NCBI RefSeq assembly: GCF_003846135.1
Contig: NZ_RHHM01000011.1
Span: 97,724 to 161,723, forward strand
Source: Erwinia psidii
GTDB taxonomy: Bacteria > Pseudomonadota > Gammaproteobacteria > Enterobacterales > Enterobacteriaceae
Reading direction: 5' to 3'
DNA length: 64,000 nt
Of this stretch, positions 57,759-64,000 are shown piece after piece (the stretch's first letter is position 1; each line of letters starts with the position of its first letter). The notes under the pieces are model-generated. The model had not been told where the DNA came from and ran no database searches. It saw nothing but the letters and a program-made list of their open reading frames with translations. A program made the translations under genes and the position numbers.

Positions 57759-57992
57759 TTTCCCTCCACCTGGCTGAGCGCGCAGCGCGCAGATTACCTG
57801 ATGTGGCAGCGCTTAGCTATCAACTTCCGATAAATGTCCCCATCCGGGCGCCTTTTCGCAAAGCGGTAAACGCCACAATATATTGTCAGTCACGGCCTAT
57901 TATACCCATCGAACAAATCACTTTGTTGGCTGAGATAAGGTTCTTCATAATTATTCGGGATTACCCCATTTAACTTTCACCGAGGTGTATCT

Positions 57993-58412
57993 ATGAATAC
58001 GGTTTGCGCTTCATGTCAGGCAACCAATCGCGTTCCGCAAGAACGTATCAATGACGTAGCCAAATGCGGCCACTGCGGAAATGCGCTGTTCAGCGGTGAA
58101 GTTGTTAATGCCACAACGGCGACGTTCGACAAATATCTACAGGATGATCTTCCTGTGGTCGTTGATTTCTGGGCTCCCTGGTGTGGTCCCTGTGTAAATT
58201 TTGCGCCGGTTTATAATGATGTTGCTAAGGAACGTAGCAGGCAGCTTCGTTTTCTGAAGGTAAACACTGAAATTGAGTCAGTACTCAGTGCCCGTTTTCG
58301 GATCCGCAGCATTCCAACTATTATGGTTTTCAAACAGGGACAGATGGTGGATATGCTCAACGGCGCCATGCCCAAAGTGCCATTTACCGAATGGCTTGAT
58401 GAGACGATCTGA
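57993..58412 (+). CDS. trxC: Thioredoxin 2
   Basis: A 139-residue thioredoxin with an N-terminal zinc finger (CASCQ and CGHCG) and the WCGPC redox site near residues 63-67. It reduces cytoplasmic disulfides, with expression in E. coli driven by OxyR. Divergent from yfiF. GAGGTGTATCT precedes the ATG. Confidence 0.96.
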   Translation: MNTVCASCQATNRVPQERINDVAKCGHCGNALFSGEVVNATTATFDKYLQDDLPVVVDFWAPWCGPCVNFAPVYNDVAKERSRQLRFLKVNTEIESVLSARFRIRSIPTIMVFKQGQMVDMLNGAMPKVPFTEWLDETI

Positions 58413-58494
58413 CTGGCGGTGGCCAGGTCTCTCTGGCTACTATTGATCTCCTTATATTTCCGATAGAATAGCGTTTTTAATGAAACTGGCCTCC

Positions 58495-59181
58495 ATGACT
58501 CAAAACGCTGTTCTTCGTCTGCGTGCTGAACGTCTTTCCCGTGCAACCCGCCCTTTTCTTGCCCGTGGTAATCGGACACCACGCTGCCAGCGCTGCTTAC
58601 TACCGAAAAAAAACTGTCTTTGCGCCAGCCTGCAACCACAACAGGCTCGCAGTCGTTTTTGCCTGATCATGTTCGACAGTGAACCTATGAAACCAAGTAA
58701 TACCGGACGACTGATTGCCGATATCCTGCCAGAGACACAGGCGTTTGGCTGGTCACGCACTGAGCCGGATCCAGCGCTCCTGGCAGCAGTCAAAAATCCA
58801 CAGCTGCAACCGCTGGTTGTTTTCCCTCAGTCTTATGCCGAACCCGGCCGTCAGGTAATCAATACCCCGCCCACCAGCGGTAAGCCACCGCTGTTTATTA
58901 TGCTGGATGGCACCTGGAGCGAAGCCCGTAAAATGTTTCGTAAAAGTCCGTGGCTGGACAATCTGCCGCTGATGTCACTGACCTTAACCACGCCGTCGAA
59001 CTATCAACTGCGACAAATACACGCTGAAGGCCAACATTGCACGGCAGAAGTGGCAACAGAGTTATTGATTCAGGCCGGGGACAGCGCCGCAGGTCAGGCA
59101 CTACGCCAATATTTTAATCTGTTTCGCCAACGTTATCTGGCAGGAAAACCGCACCATCCGTTGCATCAAAAAAACGGCTGA
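58495..59181 (+). CDS. tapT: TapT (YfiP), tRNA acp3U47 synthase, DTW family
   Basis: TapT adds a 3-amino-3-carboxypropyl group to uridine 47 of tRNAs from SAM. The DTW-family motifs are present: four Cys in RCQRCLLPKKNCLC, MKPSNTGRLIADILP, and LDGTWSEARKMFRKS. The ATG at 58495 (MTQNAVLRLRAER) aligns with the E. coli start; one 5 codons earlier (58480) is also possible as neither has a strong ribosome site. 228 residues from 58495. Confidence 0.93.
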   Translation: MTQNAVLRLRAERLSRATRPFLARGNRTPRCQRCLLPKKNCLCASLQPQQARSRFCLIMFDSEPMKPSNTGRLIADILPETQAFGWSRTEPDPALLAAVKNPQLQPLVVFPQSYAEPGRQVINTPPTSGKPPLFIMLDGTWSEARKMFRKSPWLDNLPLMSLTLTTPSNYQLRQIHAEGQHCTAEVATELLIQAGDSAAGQALRQYFNLFRQRYLAGKPHHPLHQKNG

Positions 59182-59381
59182 TGCCCACAGGGATCGATAC
59201 CGTTGCGTTTAATCAGCGTATTCAGTGATAAGCCGCCATGAGGCGCTTATTCAAAATACAGGCCGAAAGCGAATCAGGATGCTCAGTTTGCGATCCCTGC
59301 TGCAATAGCTTAAACGGAAACGCAGCAATACTATGTAAAAGCGTTTAAAATCCGTGATAACGCCTGCGTCAGGAGCCAGAA

Positions 59382-62051
59382 ATGAGTCAACGAGCACTGG
59401 AAGCGCTGTTACGCCCCAGGTCAATTGCAGTGATTGGGGCCTCAATACGTCCTGAACGTGCAGGTTACCTGATGATGCGCAATTTACTGTCGGGTGGCTT
59501 CAATGGCCCTGTCCTCCCCGTCACACCAAAATATAAAGCTGTCTGTGGCGTCCTTGCGTGGCCTGATGTTGCCAGCCTGCCGCTCTCACCCGATCTGGCT
59601 GTAATTTGTACGCACTCCAGTCGTAACCTACAGCTTTTACGGGCTTTGGGAGAACGTGGCTGTAAAGCCTGTATCATTCTTTCCGCTCCTACCCAGCAGC
59701 TGGAAGCGCTAAAGCAATGCGCCAGCCAGTGGCAAATTCGTCTGCTCGGCCCAAACAGTCTTGGGTTGCTGGCCCCGTGGCAGGGACTGAACGCCAGCTT
59801 TTCTCCTGTACCAATTTATCCTGGCAAGCTGGCTTTTATTTCCCAATCTGCCGCCGTTTCGAACACAATTCTGGACTGGGCTCAACAGCGACAGCTTGGA
59901 TTTTCATGGTTTATTGCACTGGGAGACAGCCTGGATATTGATGCGAGTGATCTTCTTGATTTTCTGGCTCGTGATGGCAAAACCAGCGCCATCCTGCTCT
60001 ATCTTGAGCACCTGAATGATGCCCGGCGTTTTGTGTCTGCGGCACGCAGCTCGTCAAGAAACAAACCCGTCCTGGTGATCAAAAGTGGCCGTTCACAACA
60101 GGCTCAACAGTTGCTGGGCGGACGGGGTGGACTGGACGGCGCATGGGATGCCGCTATTCAGCGTGCAGGCCTGTTGCGAGTGCAGGACACCCACGAACTC
60201 TTTTCGGCAGTAGAGACACTGAGTTACATGCGACCATTGCGCGGCGAACGATTGATGATCGTCAGCAATGGCGCCGCCCCAGCCGCTCTTGCGCTGGACG
60301 CGCTCAATGCGCACCGTGGTAAGCTTGCCACCCTGGGGAAAGAGACACTTGCCGAACTGCAACGCCGGTTGCCGGAGGATATTAACATTGCCAATCCTCT
60401 CAATCTTAAAGATGATGCCACCCGCGAGCGTTATCAACAGGCGATAAGCATTTTGCTGGAAAGTCATGATATTGATGCCTTGCTGATTATCTATTCTCCC
60501 AGCGCCGTCGCCCCTGCCACACAGACTGCACAGCGTTTGATCGAACTCATAAACACCCATCCACGTGCAAAACAGATCGCGTTGTTAACTAACTGGTGCG
60601 GGGAGTTTTCAGCACCTGAGGCACGCCGTTACTTCAGTGAGGCAGGGATCCCAACCTATCGCACCCCTGAGGGCGCAATAACGGCATTTATGCATATGGT
60701 GGAGTATCGGCGTAATCAGAAGCAACTACGCGAAACCCCTGCTTTGCCGGCGGATCTTGCGGTGAATACCGCTCAGGCTCATCAACTTATTCATCAGTCG
60801 CTTGAGGAAGGGACCGTTACGCTTGATACCCATCAGGCTCAGCATATTCTGCAGGCGTATGGCTTAAAAACCCTGCCAACATGGATTGCCAGCAACAGCG
60901 CGGAGGCAATGCAACTTGCAAACCAGGCAGGCTATCCGGTTGCGCTTAAGCTGCGTTCTCCTGATATTCCACATAAATCTGGAGTGCATGGCGTAATGCT
61001 TTACCTGCGTTCCGCTGAAGAGGTTGAGCACGCAGCAGATGCTATTATCGATCGCGTAACGCTTGCCTTGCCACAGGCCCGAATTAATGGGCTACTGGTA
61101 CAAAGTATGGCGAATCGTGCAGGAGCCCAGGAACTGCGTATAGTGATGGAACAGGACCCGGTATTTGGACCCGTTATTATGCTTGGCGAAGGTGGTGTTG
61201 AATGGCAGGCAGAGCAACAGGCTGTGGTTGTGCTTCCGCCGTTAAATATGACTCTCGCCCGATATTTGATTATTCGCGCCATTAAGACAGGGAAAATACG
61301 CAACCATAGTGCCATCCTCCCCCTTGATATACACGGACTGAGCAAAGTATTGGTACAGGTTTCCAACCTGATCGTTGATTGTCCTGAAATTGCCCGGCTT
61401 GATATCCATCCCCTGCTCGCCACTGGTGAAACTTTTTCTGTGCTGGATGTTACCCTGCAACTTGCTTCTTATGATGGTGATCCTGATGAGAGGCTGGCCA
61501 TACGCCCCTATCCTCAGCAACTGGAAGAGATTGTCCGGTTAAAAAATGGCGAGCAGTTGCTGTTTCGCCCGATCCTGCCAGAGGATGAACCGCTGCTACA
61601 GCAGTTTATTTCCAGGGTAACTAAGGAAGATCTTTATTATCGCTACTTCAGTGAAATCAATGAGTTTACCCATGACGATTTGGCTAACATGACGCAAATC
61701 GACTACGATCGGGAGATGGCAATTGTCGCCATTCGTGAGCATCAGGGGACAGCAGAGATAATTGGTGTGACGCGCGCGATTTCTGACGCAGACAATATTG
61801 ATGCCGAGTTTTCTGTGCTGGTGCGCTCCGACCTGAAAGGGCTGGGGCTGGGACGACGGTTAATGGAGAAAATGATCGCTTATGCCCGCGAGCATGGTTT
61901 GCAACAGCTAAATGGCATTACTATGCCAGGCAATCGGGGAATGATTACGCTGGCACGTAAACTGGGCTTCACCATTACTGTCCAGCTGGAAGACGGAATA
62001 GTGAGTTTATCGCTAATTTTAGGTAAGCCCGTACAGTGTCTGGAAACGTAA
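59382..62051 (+). CDS. patZ: PatZ (YfiQ/Pka), protein lysine acetyltransferase
   Basis: An 889-residue protein that acetylates and silences acetyl-CoA synthetase. Residues 1-700 form an NDP-forming acyl-CoA synthetase-like module (IAVIGASIRPERAGYLMMRN, GPNSLGLLAP; ATP-grasp part with LKLRSPDIPHKSGVHG). The C-terminal GNAT domain (about 725-885) carries the acetyl-CoA loop LKGLGLGRRLMEKM. CAGGAG lies 9 bases before the ATG. In E. coli it is CRP-regulated; no clear site was confirmed here. Confidence 0.96.
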   Translation: MSQRALEALLRPRSIAVIGASIRPERAGYLMMRNLLSGGFNGPVLPVTPKYKAVCGVLAWPDVASLPLSPDLAVICTHSSRNLQLLRALGERGCKACIILSAPTQQLEALKQCASQWQIRLLGPNSLGLLAPWQGLNASFSPVPIYPGKLAFISQSAAVSNTILDWAQQRQLGFSWFIALGDSLDIDASDLLDFLARDGKTSAILLYLEHLNDARRFVSAARSSSRNKPVLVIKSGRSQQAQQLLGGRGGLDGAWDAAIQRAGLLRVQDTHELFSAVETLSYMRPLRGERLMIVSNGAAPAALALDALNAHRGKLATLGKETLAELQRRLPEDINIANPLNLKDDATRERYQQAISILLESHDIDALLIIYSPSAVAPATQTAQRLIELINTHPRAKQIALLTNWCGEFSAPEARRYFSEAGIPTYRTPEGAITAFMHMVEYRRNQKQLRETPALPADLAVNTAQAHQLIHQSLEEGTVTLDTHQAQHILQAYGLKTLPTWIASNSAEAMQLANQAGYPVALKLRSPDIPHKSGVHGVMLYLRSAEEVEHAADAIIDRVTLALPQARINGLLVQSMANRAGAQELRIVMEQDPVFGPVIMLGEGGVEWQAEQQAVVVLPPLNMTLARYLIIRAIKTGKIRNHSAILPLDIHGLSKVLVQVSNLIVDCPEIARLDIHPLLATGETFSVLDVTLQLASYDGDPDERLAIRPYPQQLEEIVRLKNGEQLLFRPILPEDEPLLQQFISRVTKEDLYYRYFSEINEFTHDDLANMTQIDYDREMAIVAIREHQGTAEIIGVTRAISDADNIDAEFSVLVRSDLKGLGLGRRLMEKMIAYAREHGLQQLNGITMPGNRGMITLARKLGFTITVQLEDGIVSLSLILGKPVQCLET

Positions 62052-62150
62052 AACTACCGACTTCAGCATTAACTAATGATACTATTCGCTGTTAGGGTAA
62101 TGATTTTGTGGCAAAAGGCCACTCCATGAACAAAGAAGAAACGCACTTTG

Positions 62151-63506
62151 ATGCTGTCTAAATTTAAACGCAATAAACACCAACAGCACCTTGCGCAACT
62201 GCCAAAACTGTCTCAGTCGGTTGCCGATTTTGCCACGCTTTATTCCGCCGTTGATTTTCGTCAGGCGTTGCTGGAAAAAATTGCGGGTGCAACTCAGCGA
62301 ATCTGGATTGTGGCTCTCTATCTGGAAAATGATGATGCCGGACGCACGATTCTTTCCGCACTGTATGAGGCCAAACGACGCCGTCCAACTCTGGAGGTAA
62401 GAATTATTGTTGACTGGCATCGTGCACAGCGTGGACGTATCGGTGAAGCACGTGCTGCGACCAACGCTGACTGGTACTGCGCGATGGCCGATAAAAATAT
62501 GGATATCGATCTTCCTGTATATGGCGTTCCTGTCAATACCCGTGAAGCACTGGGTGTACTTCACCTCAAAGGTTCGGTGATTGATGACACACTGCTGTAC
62601 ACCGGTGCCAGTCTGAACGATGTTTATCTGCATCAACATGACAAATATCGCTATGATCGTTACCAGCTGCTGACCAATCCACGTCTGACCGATACTCTAA
62701 TCAACTGGATAGATAAAAATCTCATTCAGGCGGACGCTGTACACCGTTTGGATCAGCATCAGCGCCCCAAAAGCCCGGAAATCAAAAATGAAACACGTCA
62801 GTTTCGTCAGGACCTTCGTGGATTTGATTATGATTTTAAAAGTGATGCTGGCAACGAGCAACTGGCAGTCACACCGCTTGTTGGCCTTGGCAAACACAGT
62901 TTGCTTAATAAAACCATCTACCATTTGATGCCTGCCACCGAACAGAAACTGACACTCTGTACGCCCTATTTCAACCTTCCGGCTATCCTGGTACGCAACA
63001 TTATCGGGTTGCTGCGACAGGGAAAGGAAGTAGAGATCATCGTGGGTGATAAAACCGCGAACGACTTCTATATTCCCCAAAATCAGCCATTCAAGATCAT
63101 TGGTGCCTTGCCTTACCTGTATGAGATCAACCTGCGTCGTTTTCTCAGCCGTCTGCAATATTACGTCACCAGTGGGCAGCTGCGCGTTCGACTGTGGCGC
63201 GATAGCGAGAACAGCTATCATCTTAAAGGGATGTGGGTTGACGATGAGTGGATGTTGATTACCGGAAATAATCTTAATCCACGTGCCTGGCGGCTGGATC
63301 TGGAAAATGCGGTACTGATCCACGATCCTCTTCAGCAATTGGCCGGTCAGCGGGAGAAAGAACTGAGCTTAATTCGTAAGCACACCACGCTTGTTCAGCA
63401 TTTCAGCGATCTGGAAAGTATTTCAGACTATCCTGTTAAAGTCAGAAAGTTAATTCGACGGCTTCGACGTATCCGTATAGACAGGATAATCAGCCGTATT
63501 CTTTAA
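62151..63506 (+). CDS. pssA: Phosphatidylserine synthase (CDP-diacylglycerol-serine O-phosphatidyltransferase)
   Basis: A phospholipase D-superfamily enzyme that makes phosphatidylserine, the precursor of phosphatidylethanolamine. The two HKD motifs are visible: HLKGSVIDD and HLKGMWVDD, each followed by a GASLND or GNNLNPRA loop. The ATG at 62151 gives MLSKFKRNKHQQHLAQLPK, the E. coli N-terminus and its exact length of 451 residues; a TTG one codon earlier is unneeded. The basic C-terminus (KLIRRLRRIRIDR) aids membrane binding. Confidence 0.97.
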   Translation: MLSKFKRNKHQQHLAQLPKLSQSVADFATLYSAVDFRQALLEKIAGATQRIWIVALYLENDDAGRTILSALYEAKRRRPTLEVRIIVDWHRAQRGRIGEARAATNADWYCAMADKNMDIDLPVYGVPVNTREALGVLHLKGSVIDDTLLYTGASLNDVYLHQHDKYRYDRYQLLTNPRLTDTLINWIDKNLIQADAVHRLDQHQRPKSPEIKNETRQFRQDLRGFDYDFKSDAGNEQLAVTPLVGLGKHSLLNKTIYHLMPATEQKLTLCTPYFNLPAILVRNIIGLLRQGKEVEIIVGDKTANDFYIPQNQPFKIIGALPYLYEINLRRFLSRLQYYVTSGQLRVRLWRDSENSYHLKGMWVDDEWMLITGNNLNPRAWRLDLENAVLIHDPLQQLAGQREKELSLIRKHTTLVQHFSDLESISDYPVKVRKLIRRLRRIRIDRIISRIL

Positions 63507-63527
63507 GTCCATGTTTCGGTCAGTGGC

Positions 63528-63554
63528 AGCCCTGTTATTGAACAGGGCTTTTTT
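63528..63554 (+). terminator. Terminator of pssA
   Basis: AGCCCTGTT, loop ATTG, AACAGGGCT is a perfect 9-bp stem followed by five T residues, 21 bases after the stop. Confidence 0.95.
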
Positions 63555-63566
63555 ACGTCAGTTTCT

Positions 63567-63860
63567 GTGCGCAAATTGTGCCTGATGATTATTTTTTGCT
63601 GCTCAGGGTGCACACATACGGCCCGGGACCGCTGGACGGGAAAAGACAAGGCGCAACATTTTATATCCCCGGCTTTTTATATTCTCCGCTTTTATTTCCG
63701 CTGCCGGTACGGCTTATGGACAGAAGCAAAACCGGGGCCACGCACACAGCGGCGGTTATGGTGTTTTCTGTCAGCACCGGTGCAGCGAAAGCGTGGTATG
63801 ACGCTCGCGCATCAGGAGCCGGGAGCCAGGAGCCAGGAGCCGGAAAGGGATAGCATGACC
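63567..63860 (+). pseudogene. yfiM: yfiM, frameshifted lipoprotein gene
   Basis: Starts at GTG 63567 with a lipoprotein signal (lipobox SGC) and CTHTARDRWTGKDKAQHF, which matches E. coli YfiM (DAWSGQDKAQHF). The next match, FISAAGTAYGQKQ, lies in another frame, and a third, MVFSVSTGAAKAWYDAR, in yet another, so two frameshifts break the gene. The last part is replaced by a 7-base tandem repeat. yfiM follows pssA in E. coli too. Base-calling errors cannot be excluded. Confidence 0.8.
63815..63841 (+). repeat. 7-base tandem repeat (GGAGCC + 1) in yfiM
   Basis: Four copies of GGAGCC occur with a period of 7 bases, the seventh base being G or A. As the unit is not a multiple of three, gain or loss of a copy shifts the reading frame. 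Confidence 0.85.
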
Positions 63861-64000
63861 GCCGGGAAATGTCGGGACATCATTGAACAGCTGAAAATGT
63901 TTCATCATGGATGGGTGGGCATCCCACCGGGAGGCTGAAGGCCTGTTTCCTGCTGATTTCTCTCACGGAGGAAGATGTATCAGGCCGGGAATGGCGGTTT

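Noticed and set aside
63855..63938. 27-codon frame after yfiM
   Set aside because: No convincing ribosome site or family; likely chance within eroded DNA at the window end.

Overview
The window is chromosomal DNA of a member of the Enterobacterales. Gene order and protein sequences track Escherichia coli closely in long blocks (mrdA-mrdB-rlpA-dacA-ybeD-lipB-lipA-tatE; cspE-pagP; ygaC-ygaM-nrdHIEF-[proX]-mprA; yfiF-trxC-tapT-patZ-pssA-yfiM). These blocks are joined in a different order and separated by accessory genes. The full arn operon, PQQ glucose dehydrogenase, RcnB pair and AroY/LpdC-like decarboxylase suggest Erwiniaceae (Erwinia/Pantoea), but that is inference; no rRNA or other marker gene is present.

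Layout. 1-7.8 kb: cell-elongation and peptidoglycan genes, then lipoate synthesis and tatE. 8-16 kb: a GNAT enzyme, cspE, pagP with a textbook PhoP box, a zinc-ribbon protein, the 27-residue membrane peptide YohP, an unknown membrane protein, a decayed IS630 fragment, a CsbD-like protein, fetAB and a siderophore-type binding protein. 16.5-24.8 kb: an orphan acetolactate decarboxylase facing the complete arnBCADTEF lipid A modification operon. 25-30 kb: gcd directly downstream of pqqU, the outer-membrane PQQ receptor. 30.6-45.5 kb: accessory genes, namely a lipoprotein, Fe-ADH plus SDR, two convergent RcnB proteins, yicN, cheV, a UbiD-type decarboxylase with a YqgA-like protein and a LysR regulator, two paired ~30-residue membrane peptides, a putative double-glycine-leader microcin precursor, tsx and a lipoprotein. 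45.6-48 kb: mmuMP under a MetJ operator. 48-56.4 kb: ygaC/ygaM, a decayed IS3 (IS150-type) element, nrdHIEF with paired NrdR boxes, a wrecked proX and mprA without emrAB. 56.7-64 kb: yfiF, trxC, tapT, patZ, pssA and a frameshifted yfiM.

Functional themes. Envelope remodelling (PagP, Arn, PBPs, RlpA) and periplasmic glucose oxidation (PqqU importing the cofactor for Gcd) dominate. Several nutrient and cofactor genes carry recognisable operators: PhoP at pagP, CRP at tsx, MetJ at mmuP, NrdR at nrdH. The region also shows reductive decay: proVW are gone, proX is a pseudogene, emrAB is absent beside mprA, yfiM is broken, and two IS elements survive only as fragments.

The most novel candidates are the putative microcin precursor at 43049-43324, the tandem micro-membrane-protein pair at 42151-42373, and the heptamer ATTGTCT repeated upstream of both pqqU and gcd. 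No rRNA, tRNA or CRISPR array was seen.
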